Part shown: positions 17,591-26,826 of the stretch, one piece after another
Layout: the number at the start of each line of letters is the position of its first letter
Numbering within the stretch: position 1 is the first letter of the stretch
Assembly (NCBI GenBank): GCA_049511715.1
Contig: JBEKXU010000010.1
Location: 1 to 64,000, forward strand
Source: JBEKHT01 sp049511715
Lineage (GTDB): Bacteria; Chloroflexota; Anaerolineae; Anaerolineales; RBG-16-64-43
Length of the DNA: 64,000 nt
Direction: 5' to 3'
Translations under genes and position numbers: made by a program
The notes under the pieces: generated by a model
Told to the model about the DNA's origin: nothing
Databases searched by the model: none
Seen by the model: only the letters and a program-made list of their open reading frames with translations

Positions 17591-18062
17591 AGGAAAAACC
17601 TCGACGGACAGCGGTCAGGGGGTTGGCACCGCGGAAAAGGCGCAGAAAAGCGCTTCCGAGGGACACGCTTCGGGGCCAGGCGGAAAGCGGGAATGTTTCT
17701 TTCGGTCGGGAGAAACAGCGGAAGGCTTCTTGGCCACGGCCGGACAGAGAAAACCGAAAGATCGTTCGGATCCTGGCAGCAGGGGTCGGGAGAGCGGCAG
17801 GCGCTGGCTAGCAGCAAGAGGCTCCTGCCTGACCTCTCTCGCGGCCAGGTCGTCGGCGGCATGCCTTGCTGTCCAATTCCTGGGCAGGACGCGGATGGCG
17901 ATGGGCTCCTGCCCTTCCTCGAAGGATCTTCTTTTCCAGGGGGCGGAGGAAGGCCGCGATTCCGCGGAAAGCCATGTCTCATTGCGGGCTCAGGCCAGGC
18001 GTGGAGGGCCTGATCCAAAGACGATGGTCCCCCGACTTCGTGATTTCTTGCTTCGCAGGGGC

Positions 18063-18068
18063 TATAAT
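18063..18068 (+). promoter_or_regulatory. -10 box of the SLC13 permease gene
   Basis: TATAAT ends 10 bases before the ATG at 18079, so transcription should start within a few bases of the start codon and the mRNA would be leaderless or nearly so. Confidence 0.55.
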
Positions 18069-18078
18069 CCGGGCCGGC

Positions 18079-19878
18079 ATGACCCCCGCGATCTTGCTCT
18101 TGCTCCTCATCATTTCTCTCGTGTCGATCCTAATGATCGCCACGCGCGTTCGTCCTGACCTTCTTGCCTTGCTCACCTTGGTAGCTCTCGGATTGACTCG
18201 ATTGGTCACCCCGGACGAGGCCCTGGCGGGGTTTAGCGGAACGGCCGTCATCACCATCCTCGCCATTTTTGTCATCTCGGAGGGCTTGCGTCAGACCGGC
18301 GTGACACTAGCCATGGGCCGCTTCATGATGCGGCTGAGCGGGGGCGGGGAAGTGGCGAGCATCCTGGTCACCATGCTGACCGCCGCGACCCTTTCGCTTT
18401 TCATGAACAATATCGCCGCCGCAGGGGTTCTGCTGCCGGCGGTGATCAGCCTTTCGAAGCAGACTCGTGTTTCTCCTTCCCGCCTGCTCATGCCTATGGC
18501 CTTTGGCACGGTCCTGGGGGGGATGGCCACGCTGCTCACGACCGCCAACATTATTGTGAGTGGCACATTGAGAGAACAGGGCCTTGCCCCGTTCGGGTTG
18601 CTTGACTTCCTTCCGGTGGGCCTGCCGGTTGTGTTGGCCGGCACGCTTTACATGGTTCTCGTGGGCCGGCGGTGGCTTCCGGAACGATATCCTCCCGGAC
18701 AGGAAGCCCGGGCCGTGCGACTGCGCGCCGAGTTGGAAGCCCTGTACGGGATCAAGACGAGCCTGTGCGAACTGCAAGTCAACCCCGGGTCGGGTTTGGC
18801 CGGGCTCAGTCTCCAAGAGGGGCGCTGGGCCTCCCGCCTCGGTCTTTATGTTGTGGGGCTGGCTCGCGACGGTCATTTGCAGGTTGCGCCGTCCCCGGAA
18901 GCCATTGTCCAGGAGGGAGACGTTGTCCTGGCGCAAGGTCGGCCATCGGCAAAGCTCTTGAATGAAAATGGTTTGCGACTTCTGACGGAACCCGCGATTC
19001 CGCTGGCTGTGACCGATAACGAGACCGTCCTGGGCGAGGTCGTGCTGTCCCCGCATGCCGGGATTTTCGGCAAGACCCTGAGCCAGTTGCGATACCGTGA
19101 GCGATTTGGCCTCAATGTCCTGGCGCTTTGGAGAGGGGGAAGGCCTATCCGCTCCGCCCTGTCGGATCTTCCCTTGCGGGCCGGGGACACTCTCCTGGTT
19201 CAGGGCACCGCCTCCAAGCTCAGTCTCCTACGGGACGACCGTGACTTTCTCCTTCTCGATGAAGACCCCGAGGCGGTCATGAGACCGAGGAAGGCTTACT
19301 TGGCGGCCGCAATTGGACTGGTGACTCTCGGCATCGCGGCCCTGGGGTGGATGCCCCTGGCCGTGATCACCTTGGCAGGGGCCTCCCTGATGCTGCTCAC
19401 CGGTTGCTTGAGCATGGACGAGGGCTACCGGGCCGTGGACTGGAAATCCATTTTCCTGATCGCGGGGATGTGGCCGCTGGGTACCGCCATCAGCACGACG
19501 GGTTTGGCCACTCTGATCGCCAGCCGGCTCGCCACTCTTACTTCCGGGTCAGGTCCTCTGGTCATTGCCGGGCTCTTGCTTCTCGGGGCGACGATACTCA
19601 ACCAGATCATCGCAGGGCAGGCGGCCGTGCCCATCATGCTGGCGCCGATCGGCTTGGCGGTTGCTCAAGCCAGCGGGGCGGATCCTCGCGGCATGGCGAT
19701 GGCCGTGGCCCTGGGCTGCTCCCTCGCTTTTCCGACCCCCATCGGTCATCCCGTGAACACGCTGGTCATGGGATCGGGCGGTTACTCCTATCGCGACTAT
19801 CTAAAGGTGGGGGGCCCGCTGACCCTTCTGACGGCGGGCGTCGTCCTGATCGGCCTGCACGTTTTCTGGCACCTATAG
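18079..19878 (+). CDS. SLC13 family permease with TrkA-C domains
   Basis: 599 residues. Membrane helices occupy about residues 1-205 and 410-599, with two soluble TrkA-C-like domains in between (near residues 225-300 and 315-395, the latter including LVQGTASKLSLL). The layout matches the SLC13/CitT-type Na+-coupled dicarboxylate or sulfate permeases of the DASS family. The start was moved to the ATG at 18079 because the upstream part of the longest frame is charged and lies across the promoter. Substrate unknown. It is followed directly by tgt (1-base gap), so both may share a transcript. Confidence 0.85.
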   Translation: MTPAILLLLLIISLVSILMIATRVRPDLLALLTLVALGLTRLVTPDEALAGFSGTAVITILAIFVISEGLRQTGVTLAMGRFMMRLSGGGEVASILVTMLTAATLSLFMNNIAAAGVLLPAVISLSKQTRVSPSRLLMPMAFGTVLGGMATLLTTANIIVSGTLREQGLAPFGLLDFLPVGLPVVLAGTLYMVLVGRRWLPERYPPGQEARAVRLRAELEALYGIKTSLCELQVNPGSGLAGLSLQEGRWASRLGLYVVGLARDGHLQVAPSPEAIVQEGDVVLAQGRPSAKLLNENGLRLLTEPAIPLAVTDNETVLGEVVLSPHAGIFGKTLSQLRYRERFGLNVLALWRGGRPIRSALSDLPLRAGDTLLVQGTASKLSLLRDDRDFLLLDEDPEAVMRPRKAYLAAAIGLVTLGIAALGWMPLAVITLAGASLMLLTGCLSMDEGYRAVDWKSIFLIAGMWPLGTAISTTGLATLIASRLATLTSGSGPLVIAGLLLLGATILNQIIAGQAAVPIMLAPIGLAVAQASGADPRGMAMAVALGCSLAFPTPIGHPVNTLVMGSGGYSYRDYLKVGGPLTLLTAGVVLIGLHVFWHL

Positions 19879-19879
19879 G

Positions 19880-21007
19880 ATGGATGGCTTCGATTTCCGA
19901 GTGGTTGCCCGAGATGGTCGCGCCAGGGCGGGCCTGTTGCGAACGCCTCACGGCACCCTGGAGACGCCAGTTTTTGCACCTGTGGGCACGCAGGGCACTG
20001 TCAAGGCTCTCACGCCGGCTCAGCTGGAAGAGCTCGGCGCGAGTCTGGTCCTAGCGAACACATACCACCTCATGCTGCGGCCGGGCGACGAGGTGGTCGC
20101 GGAGTTGGGGGGACTGCACGCTTTCATGCAATGGCCGGGGCCGATTCTGACCGACTCCGGCGGCTTCCAGGTTTTCTCCTTGAGCGCGATCCGAGAGGTG
20201 GACGAGGACGGGATCAACTTTCGATCGCACATCGACGGGTCGAGCCGTCGCCTCACCCCGGAAACGGCCGTTTCCGTTCAGGAGAACCTAGGGGGCGACA
20301 TCATCATGGCCCTGGATGAGTGTCCGCCTCCTCACGACCGTCAGTACAACCAGGCGGCGCTGGCGCGGACGCATGCATGGGCAGAGAGATGCCTGCGGGC
20401 CCGGCGCCGCGGCGATCAGGTCCTGTTCGGCATCATCCAGGGGGGGGTGTTCCCCGATTTGCGGGAGCAATCGGCCCGGTTTCTCACCTCCCTCGAATTC
20501 CCAGGATACGGGATCGGCGGCTTGTCGGTGGGGGAGAGCAAGCCGGAGACCTATGCCGTGCTTGATCTTCTGGGTGCTCTTCTTCCTGAAGACAAGCCCC
20601 GCTATCTTATGGGATTAGGCACGGTCCAGGACTTGATCGAGGGAGTCGCGCGGGGGATGGATGTTTTTGATTGCGTATTGCCCACTCGGCTGGCCCGTCA
20701 TCACTCGGCGCTCACCCATGAGGGCCGGCTGAATCTGCTTAGGTCAGCATACCGTCGGGATGCTCGTCCCATTGAATCGGAGTGCCACTGCTACACCTGC
20801 CAGCATTTCAGCCGGGGCTACCTCCGCCATCTGGTTCAGGCGCGAGAAATGCTGGCGGCCACTTTGCTGTCTATTCACAATCTTCACTTGCTGATGGAGC
20901 TAACCCGGGAGATGCGCGAGGCGATTCGCGGGGGGCGGTTTGGCCAGATGATTTCGGAATGGCGAAGGGTGGAGAGCCGCGGCGCCGAGTCTCGGGCGAT
21001 GGCATGA
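19880..21007 (+). CDS. tgt: tRNA-guanine transglycosylase
   Basis: 375 residues. LTDSGGFQVFSLS carries the nucleophilic region, and the zinc set CHCYTCQHFSRGYLRHL near residues 300-316 supplies the three Cys and one His. It swaps guanine-34 for the queuosine precursor preQ1 in tRNAs with GUN anticodons. The other queuosine gene, queA, is found 7 kb away at 28206, so the pathway is probably in use. Typical size for the family. Confidence 0.97.
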   Translation: MDGFDFRVVARDGRARAGLLRTPHGTLETPVFAPVGTQGTVKALTPAQLEELGASLVLANTYHLMLRPGDEVVAELGGLHAFMQWPGPILTDSGGFQVFSLSAIREVDEDGINFRSHIDGSSRRLTPETAVSVQENLGGDIIMALDECPPPHDRQYNQAALARTHAWAERCLRARRRGDQVLFGIIQGGVFPDLREQSARFLTSLEFPGYGIGGLSVGESKPETYAVLDLLGALLPEDKPRYLMGLGTVQDLIEGVARGMDVFDCVLPTRLARHHSALTHEGRLNLLRSAYRRDARPIESECHCYTCQHFSRGYLRHLVQAREMLAATLLSIHNLHLLMELTREMREAIRGGRFGQMISEWRRVESRGAESRAMA

Positions 21008-21160
21008 CGGGGGGACAAGATCATGCCCCTGGCGGAGTCCAGGATCGATGAGCCCCCTGAAGCTGTGGAGGGAGGACGCGTTGGGTTGGACCTCAAGACC
21101 AGAGGTACCCAAGGTCTTTGAGCCCGCTCGCCTTCCAGCCGCAACATGGAGGGACGGTAG

Positions 21161-21979
21161 ATGACCGCCGTGCAGGCCATTGTACTCGCGGCGGTGCAGG
21201 GAATCACGGAATTTCTACCGGTTTCCAGCTCGGCTCACTTCCTGCTGGTTCCCTGGCTGCTCGGCTGGCAGATCCAACCCGGGCCTGCTTCGGCTCTTTA
21301 TGCGTTTGACGAGCTGGGCGCGCTTTTGGCCCTTGTGGGGTTTTTCTGGATGGACCTGCGCGGCTTGGTCCGCGCCGGAGTGCTCAGCCTGACCACCCGC
21401 TCGCTGGGAGATCCCCAGGCGCGACTCGCCTGGCAGGTCGCCTTGGCAACGATTCCGGCCGTCCTGGCGGGTCTGCTCTCAATGCAGACTCTCCACGCAT
21501 TCCTGGTCCGTCCTGGGGCCCTCGGAGCTTTCTTGGCAGGGACCGGGGCCTTTCTCTTTGTCGCCGATCTCGTCGGGGGCCGTTCGCAATCTCTACTCCA
21601 GGTCGGCTGGCGGGACACAATCCTCATGGGAGTCGCTCAGGCCGTTGGCCTGTTGCCTGGGATCTCGCGTTGTGGTGCGACCCAGGGGACCGGGAGGCTG
21701 TGCGGGCTGAACCGTCCCGCCTCAGCCCGGCTTTCCTTTTGGATGGCTGTGCCGGTCCTACTGGAGCGCGGGATTGTTGGAATGGAGGACCTGGCCCATC
21801 TGCCAAATCTTCGCATCGACCTCATGGTGGGGGCGGGAGGGTTCGTCATCGCTGCCGTGGTTGGATTCTTTGCCATCGGCTGGCTGCTTCGCTATCTGAC
21901 GACACATTCCCTGCGAGTTTTCGCCCTCTACTGTTTCGTCCTGGGTTCGATAGTGATCCTCCTTTCCTTCGTGCGCTGA
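21161..21979 (+). CDS. uppP: Undecaprenyl-diphosphatase (BacA/UppP)
   Basis: 272 residues, eight helices. The family motifs EFLPVSSSAHFLL near residue 17 and PGISRCGATQGTG near 162 are clear (the usual PGISRSGAT has Cys here). It removes a phosphate from undecaprenyl diphosphate to recycle the cell-wall lipid carrier. Its stop overlaps the ATG of the following lipoprotein gene (TGATG), suggesting translational coupling. Confidence 0.93.
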   Translation: MTAVQAIVLAAVQGITEFLPVSSSAHFLLVPWLLGWQIQPGPASALYAFDELGALLALVGFFWMDLRGLVRAGVLSLTTRSLGDPQARLAWQVALATIPAVLAGLLSMQTLHAFLVRPGALGAFLAGTGAFLFVADLVGGRSQSLLQVGWRDTILMGVAQAVGLLPGISRCGATQGTGRLCGLNRPASARLSFWMAVPVLLERGIVGMEDLAHLPNLRIDLMVGAGGFVIAAVVGFFAIGWLLRYLTTHSLRVFALYCFVLGSIVILLSFVR

Positions 21980-22809
21980 TGAAACCCGAAGTCCCCATCC
22001 GTTTCGATCCGCCGCTCTGGGGTCTCTTGCTCCTGGTCCCCCTGATCCTGGTTTCGTGTGCGACGGCAGTGAGCCCTTCGGAAACGCCGCCCCCCCCTTC
22101 TCCGCTGATCCTTGCCGATCCATCCGCACGCGCCATTGTCACGCGGTTGCTTGCAATCCAAGCAGGTGCGGGCGCCCAATCGAATACTCTCAACCCCGAG
22201 TCCATCCAATCCGTTGCGCAAGGCACCATCAGCGAGGAACTCCGATCAGGGAAGGCCCAGCTGGCCTTTGACCTGGGACCTCCGCCGGAGGGCTTTTGGG
22301 CGGCCCAATTGGGTTGGGAGGGAATTCTGGTGGTTGTTCATGAAGGCAACCCTGTGCGTTCGATCCATCTCGTGCAATTGGAGGATGTTTTCTCGGGGAA
22401 GGTCACGACCTGGTCGGCGCTGGGATCCGGCACTGGGGCCATCCATCTGGTCAGCCAGGAACAGGAGTCGCCGGTCCGCCTCGCGTTCGACCAGTCCGTC
22501 CTGGGGGTTAACCCACTCAGCAGTGAAGCTCTGCTGACGCCGGCCTCATGGGCGGTGACGCAGGCGGTCCGTGAAGACCCCCTGTCCCTTGGCTACCTCG
22601 CTTGCATCGATTGGGCCCCGGGCTTAAGCGCCCTGCAGTTGGAAGGGGTGGCGCCGACAGGGGCTGCCATCCAGACCGGGGAATACCGACTCAGGATTCC
22701 CGTTGTGGCAATAGCTCGCCAGCAGCCTCGGGGGACTTGGGCATCGTTCCTCGCCTGGGCGCAGGGTCGGCAGGGTCAGGAGTCGTTTCGGTTGCTTTGC
22801 CAACCCTGA
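21979..22809 (+). CDS. PstS-like substrate-binding lipoprotein
   Basis: 276 residues with a signal peptide and lipobox (LVPLILVSCATA, Cys near 27), so it should be anchored outside the membrane. The body resembles PstS-type phosphate/oxyanion-binding proteins (DVFSGKVTTWSALGSG and ...LGYLACID). No permease genes follow, so either it works alone or with a transporter elsewhere. The ATG overlaps the uppP stop (TGATG), which also supports the start over the 103-residue longer frame. Confidence 0.72.
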   Translation: MKPEVPIRFDPPLWGLLLLVPLILVSCATAVSPSETPPPPSPLILADPSARAIVTRLLAIQAGAGAQSNTLNPESIQSVAQGTISEELRSGKAQLAFDLGPPPEGFWAAQLGWEGILVVVHEGNPVRSIHLVQLEDVFSGKVTTWSALGSGTGAIHLVSQEQESPVRLAFDQSVLGVNPLSSEALLTPASWAVTQAVREDPLSLGYLACIDWAPGLSALQLEGVAPTGAAIQTGEYRLRIPVVAIARQQPRGTWASFLAWAQGRQGQESFRLLCQP

Positions 22810-22878
22810 TTCTGACGTCGGCCCGGTCCCTGGAGAGCGCCCGGAGCTGTCCTCTGAAGGCCGGCTGGCAGAATCACC

Positions 22879-23529
22879 CTATCCCAGGAACGGGTTGGAA
22901 GTGCGTTCCTGGCCGACGGTCGTTACCGGCCCATGGCCGGAAAAGATCAGCGTGTCGTCAGGAAGTGAGAGGATGCTCGCGTGAATGGAATGGAGGAGTT
23001 GAGGGTAGCTTCCGCCGGGCAGATCGGTACGCCCGATGCCTCCGGAGAAGATCACATCTCCCGAGAAGAGCCAGCCGTGCTTTCGCTCAAGGAAGCCCAA
23101 ATGTCCAGCCGTGTGCCCCGGAAGCCAGAGAACTTCCAGCAGTAACTCTCCGCAATGAATCCGGTCTTCTGTTCCGAGGGGTTGTGGTGCCACGGAGGGG
23201 GAGGTGAACGGGACGCCAAAAAGGTCTGCTCCCCCTTTGGCCTTCCACAGAGGCACATCGGCAGGGCTCAAGTAGATTGGGGCAGGGAGGTGTGCAACGA
23301 GTTCCGCGCATCCACCGATGTGGTCGAAATGGGCATGCGTGATCAGGACCGCGCAAAGCCGCAGGTTTCGGTCCTCCAGTTCCCTGGCGATGTACTCCCC
23401 GTCCCACGCAGGATCGATGACCACGGCCTCGTGTTGTGCGAGGTCCGCGACCAAGTAGCAGTTGGTCTCTACCGGGCCCAAAGTCAGAGAAATCACTTCC
23501 GCGCTTTGCTTCTCGTCACGGGATTTCAT
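22879..23529 (-). CDS. MBL-fold metal hydrolase (GloB-like)
   Basis: 216 residues. The metallo-beta-lactamase motif THAHFDHIGG near residue 63, LPGHTAGHLG near 142, and SGDVIFSGGIG...FSGHGP are typical of glyoxalase II-like hydrolases. Specific substrate unknown. The ATG at 23529 overlaps the stop of the upstream membrane protein (ATGA), so the 79 residues of the longest frame before it were dropped. Confidence 0.85.
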   Translation of the reverse strand: MKSRDEKQSAEVISLTLGPVETNCYLVADLAQHEAVVIDPAWDGEYIARELEDRNLRLCAVLITHAHFDHIGGCAELVAHLPAPIYLSPADVPLWKAKGGADLFGVPFTSPSVAPQPLGTEDRIHCGELLLEVLWLPGHTAGHLGFLERKHGWLFSGDVIFSGGIGRTDLPGGSYPQLLHSIHASILSLPDDTLIFSGHGPVTTVGQERTSNPFLG

Positions 23530-24149
23530 GGGCCAAGCTTCGCAAGCAGCCGGGGCAACATCAGGAAAGCGCTGACAATCAGCGCGGCGACGCCCAAGGC
23601 GAGTTCGGCCTCCTGGGTGAGCCCGAGAGGGGCCACAACCCGGGTCCCCAACGGCCGGGCCCAGATGGTCCGCTCCAGGGTTTCCCCTCCTCGCTGAGGT
23701 ACCAGCTGCAGGCGCAGGAACATGGTTGCGCTGGCAGTTCCCGCGTACGCGGGCTGGATCGTCCAAGCGAAACTGGCCTGTCCCGCGGAAGAGAGCGGTT
23801 CAGCGATCTCTCCCTCTGGGTCGACAACCAACCCTTGGGCTTGCAATTCGGCGACCACCACGCGGTTGAATCCCGGGGTGGGAGTCGGAATCTCACCTGT
23901 CACCGGCGCCAGGATGAGCTGCGCCGTCCCAGTCTGCCCCAGGCGAAGGCCGGTCGGCCAGCGAAGACTGAGCGCGAACTCGGCGCCCGAACCCTGGCCG
24001 ACGGGGATCTGGGCCGAGGCCAGGGGTTCGTCCACGAGGGGAATGTACTCGCCCAGGATGGACGCCGGCCAAAGGGCCGTTCCCAGAAAGAGGGCAGAGA
24101 ACAATGCCAGAGTCAGGCTGACCCAGGAAGCATACGAAGGGCGGCGCAT
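23526..24149 (-). CDS. Membrane-anchored extracellular protein of unknown function
   Basis: 207 residues, no family recognised. An N-terminal helix (residues 9-27), then about 140 residues of beta-rich extracellular-looking sequence (LSLRWPTGLRLGQTG...VVAELQAQGLVVDPEG), then a C-terminal helix near 183-200. A TATAAT sits about 20 bases upstream and the leader is only about 12 bases. Forms a two-gene unit with the MBL hydrolase. Confidence 0.6.
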   Translation of the reverse strand: MRRPSYASWVSLTLALFSALFLGTALWPASILGEYIPLVDEPLASAQIPVGQGSGAEFALSLRWPTGLRLGQTGTAQLILAPVTGEIPTPTPGFNRVVVAELQAQGLVVDPEGEIAEPLSSAGQASFAWTIQPAYAGTASATMFLRLQLVPQRGGETLERTIWARPLGTRVVAPLGLTQEAELALGVAALIVSAFLMLPRLLAKLGP

Positions 24150-24167
24150 ACGCTTGAGTACGCCGCG

Positions 24168-24173
24168 ATTATA
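24168..24173 (-). promoter_or_regulatory. -10 box of the membrane protein/MBL unit
   Basis: Minus-strand TATAAT (24173-24168) followed by CGCGG; start of transcript near 24161, 12 bases before the ATG. Confidence 0.5.
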
Positions 24174-24294
24174 CCTTCCGGGAGGCTGCGGTCATCGTCG
24201 CCGCGTGGGCCGGGGGAGTGCGGGGGGTCCCGCGGAAACCCTAGGGGGCCGCGTTCCATGCTACACTGCTCGCGGACACGGAAAAGGAGGATCG

Positions 24295-25671
24295 ATGGTT
24301 CCTTATCCCGCAGAACCCTTTCGCATCAAGATGGTTGAGCCGTTGCGGCGCATCTCTCGTGCCGAGCGCGAGTCCGTCCTCCGTGCGGCTGGCTACAACC
24401 TCTTTGCCCTCAAGGCGGAAGACGTCTACATCGACCTGCTCACCGACTCGGGCACGGGCGCCATGAGCGATCATCAGTGGGGATCGCTAATGATGGGCGA
24501 CGAGTCTTATGCAGGGGCCCGATCCTTCTATCATCTCTCGTCCGTGATGCAAAAGATCTTCGGGTTCAAGCATTTTGTCCCCACCCATCAGGGCAGAGCC
24601 GCGGAGAACATCCTATGCGCCGTGTTGCTTAAGCCGGGTCAGCATGTCCCGAACAACATGCATTTCGACACAACCCAGGCAAACATCTTGGCGCGCGAGG
24701 GTCTCCCCGACAACTTCCTGATCCCTGAGGGTGGAGAGCCGCAGAGCCTTCATCCCTTCAAGGGCAACTTGGATACTCCCCGATTGGAAGACTTCATCCG
24801 CCGCGTCGGCCCCGGGCAAATTCCCTTCGGCATGATCACCCTCACGAACAATGCCGGAGGCGGCCAGCCGGTGTCCCTGGAGAACCTGCGACAGGTCAGC
24901 GCAGTTTATCGTCGCCATCACATCCCGTTCTTCATCGATGCCTGCCGCTACGCAGAAAATGTCTACTTCATTCAACAACGCGAACCAGGCCAACAGGACC
25001 GATCTTTGGCGGAGATTGCCAGCGAGATCTTTTCGCTGGCCGATGGCGCCATCATGTCGGCCAAGAAGGACGGCTTGGTGAATATCGGCGGCTTCCTGGC
25101 CATGAATGACGATGCGGTGTACGAGCGGGTTTGCAACGAACTGATCCTGCGGGAGGGGTTCACCACCTATGGAGGTCTCGCGGGGCGCGACCTGGATGCG
25201 ATGGCGGTGGGCCTGGAGGAGGCGCTCGATGAGGAGTATTTGGCCTATCGAGTTGGTCAGATCCGCTACTTGGGTGAGCGCATTGTCCAGGCCGGGATAC
25301 CCATCGTCCAACCGCCGGGCGGGCACGCCGTGTACCTCGACGCCGGCGCCTTCCTGCCTCAGATTCCTCCTGATGAATTCCCCGGGCAGGCACTTGCCGC
25401 GGAGCTGTACCTGGAAGGCGGGATCCGCGGTGTGGAGGTCGGGTCCACCATGTTCGGCCATCGGGATGAGCGAACCGGCGAGTTGCTCCACGCCCCCCTC
25501 GAGCTCGTGCGGCTGGCGGTACCTCGCCGCGTGTACACCCAAGCCCACTTGGATTGGGTCGTGGAGACGATTTCCCGCATCGTCCCGCGCCGGGCGAGCC
25601 TGCGCGGCCTGCGCATGACTTATGCTCCCTTGCTGCTGCGCCATTTCACCGCGCGCTTCGAGCCCTTCTGA
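24295..25671 (+). CDS. Tyrosine phenol-lyase or tryptophanase (PLP beta-eliminating lyase)
   Basis: 458 residues, full length. It contains the family motifs QWGSLMMGDESYAG, the PLP lysine in SAKKDG (Lys257/258), and EGFTTYGGLAGRDLDAMAVGL. The end, FTARF, looks like tyrosine phenol-lyase; the middle (AYRVGQIRYL) looks like either enzyme. Both cleave an aromatic amino acid to pyruvate, ammonia and phenol or indole; the substrate is not settled by sequence reading. The start at 24295 follows GGAGG at a good distance, in preference to the 191-residue longer frame. It ends 8 bases from the convergent upp gene. Confidence 0.85.
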   Translation: MVPYPAEPFRIKMVEPLRRISRAERESVLRAAGYNLFALKAEDVYIDLLTDSGTGAMSDHQWGSLMMGDESYAGARSFYHLSSVMQKIFGFKHFVPTHQGRAAENILCAVLLKPGQHVPNNMHFDTTQANILAREGLPDNFLIPEGGEPQSLHPFKGNLDTPRLEDFIRRVGPGQIPFGMITLTNNAGGGQPVSLENLRQVSAVYRRHHIPFFIDACRYAENVYFIQQREPGQQDRSLAEIASEIFSLADGAIMSAKKDGLVNIGGFLAMNDDAVYERVCNELILREGFTTYGGLAGRDLDAMAVGLEEALDEEYLAYRVGQIRYLGERIVQAGIPIVQPPGGHAVYLDAGAFLPQIPPDEFPGQALAAELYLEGGIRGVEVGSTMFGHRDERTGELLHAPLELVRLAVPRRVYTQAHLDWVVETISRIVPRRASLRGLRMTYAPLLLRHFTARFEPF

Positions 25672-25679
25672 GGTCGAAA

Positions 25680-26306
25680 TCATCCCGTGCCGAACTGGCG
25701 ATCCCCGGCATCGCCCAGGCCTGGAACAATGTACCCCACATCATTCAAGTGATCGTCGACCGCCCCCAGGTAGAGGGGAACGTCCGGATGGCGCTTTTGC
25801 ATGGCGGCAATCCCCTCGGGGGAAGCGATCAGGCCGACATACTTGATGCGTCGGACCCCCCATTTCTTAAGGATGTCCGCCGTGGCGGCGGCCGATCCTC
25901 CGGTGGCCAGCATGGGATCCAGAATCAGGCAAATCGATACGCGTGGCTCCAGAGGTAGTTTGTTGTAGTACTGCACGGGTTTGAGCGTCTTCTCGTCCCG
26001 GTACATGCCGATGTGCCAAACCTCGGCCCCCGGAAGCATCTGCCACACCCCCTCCACCATCCCCAGGCCGGCTCGAAGGATCGGGATTAGTCCGATCTTG
26101 TCAGTCACCTGCAGGCAACGGGCTGTGCCCATGGGTGTCTGCACCGAGACAGCCTGTGTCGCGAGGTCAGCTGTGGCCTCGTAAGCCAGCAGCATGGAGA
26201 GCTCGCGGATCAGCTCCCGGAACTCCTGAGGTTCGGTGGTTAGATCGCGCAGGCGAGCGAGCTTTGAAGCAACCAGCGGATGAGGGGAGGGGTATATCGG
26301 TGACAT
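25680..26306 (-). CDS. upp: Uracil phosphoribosyltransferase
   Basis: 208 residues, standard size. The PRPP loop LILDPMLATGGSAAATADILKKWG lies around residues 128-150, with GLGMVEGVWQMLPGAEVWHIGMYRDEKTLKPVQYYNKLP before it. Converts uracil and PRPP to UMP. The ATG at 26306 was chosen because homologues start this way (MSPIYPSPHPLVASKL-like); the longer frame adds 126 residues of low-complexity sequence. A TATAAT on this strand lies 480 bases away, see the leader entry. Confidence 0.94.
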   Translation of the reverse strand: MSPIYPSPHPLVASKLARLRDLTTEPQEFRELIRELSMLLAYEATADLATQAVSVQTPMGTARCLQVTDKIGLIPILRAGLGMVEGVWQMLPGAEVWHIGMYRDEKTLKPVQYYNKLPLEPRVSICLILDPMLATGGSAAATADILKKWGVRRIKYVGLIASPEGIAAMQKRHPDVPLYLGAVDDHLNDVGYIVPGLGDAGDRQFGTG

Positions 26307-26778
26307 ATGGGCACCTCGCTTGGGTGAAAGGAATTTCAGACGATCCGCCTGGCCCGAAGACCTTGCTTGCCCGGGGGACCGGGGCGCTAGCCTGCTGTCC
26401 CCCCATCGCCTCAGCGCCATCCGGTTTTCCCTGGGACCTTCCTCCCTTGTCGCCAACTCACGGATGGGAGATGGCCTCCGCGCGCGTGAACTCCGAAGGG
26501 CTCCCCGGGAAAACCCTCTGGGAACGAACTCGGCGGTCTGTCGCGCGGAACAGGCAGACCCCCCGGGCGAAGGCGAGCCTCCCCCGGCCGCGGGGAATCC
26601 GATGGGGTCGACAGAACCTGTCAAGGGCGGGCGCTCGGGCGCGCGGGTCCGGGGCGGTGATAGCGGCGCGAGTGCAGCCCGCACTCAGCAAGGCATCCAT
26701 CAGCGGCAGGGCGGCCATTCCAGTTTCCGTTTCGACGGCTTTGGGCACTCCGGAAAGGCTCGGGCTGATTGGCCAGGG

Positions 26779-26784
26779 ATTATA
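26779..26784 (-). promoter_or_regulatory. -10 box reading toward upp
   Basis: Minus-strand TATAATCC (26784-26779 plus CC), no clear -35. The nearest start on that strand is upp, 478 bases away. Confidence 0.45.
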
Positions 26785-26812
26785 CAGGCGCCTGGGCCGG
26801 TTCTGCGCGAGT

Positions 26813-26818
26813 TATAAT
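26813..26818 (+). promoter_or_regulatory. -10 box of ruvB
   Basis: TATAATCC ends only 8 bases before the ruvB ATG, so transcription would start at or within a base or two of the start codon; no Shine-Dalgarno sequence is present. This is the clearest leaderless candidate in the window. Confidence 0.6.
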
Positions 26819-26826
26819 CCGGGTCA

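Larger units (their letters stand above)
17557..18078. other. Divergent promoter region between uvrA and the SLC13 gene
   Basis: About 520 bases without a convincing gene. It holds the uvrA -10 (17585-17590) at one end and the SLC13 -10 (18063-18068) at the other. Overlapping frames on both strands are random GC-rich reading, with no RNA family recognised. Confidence 0.55.
26307..26826. other. Long intergenic region: divergent promoters and a possible upp leader
   Basis: About 520 bases with no convincing gene. The minus strand has a TATAAT at 26784-26779, which would give a leader of about 465 bases before upp; hairpin-forming pairs such as GGTCTG...CAGACC (near 26532-26560) are seen. The plus strand holds the ruvB -10 at 26813. 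No known RNA family was recognised. Confidence 0.5.

Noticed and set aside
17557..18018. N-terminal extension of UvrA of 154 residues
   Set aside because: The uvrA -10 box lies inside it, and the canonical UvrA start MSESVIRVVGAREHNL begins at 17556.
26307..26684. N-terminal extension of Upp of 126 residues and a 96-residue minus-strand frame (26458-26748)
   Set aside because: Upp starts normally at 26306; the rest is Arg/Pro-rich and not similar to any domain I know.
26307..26772. RNase P RNA, tmRNA or SRP RNA in the upp leader
   Set aside because: None of the conserved core sequences I know of these RNAs were seen.
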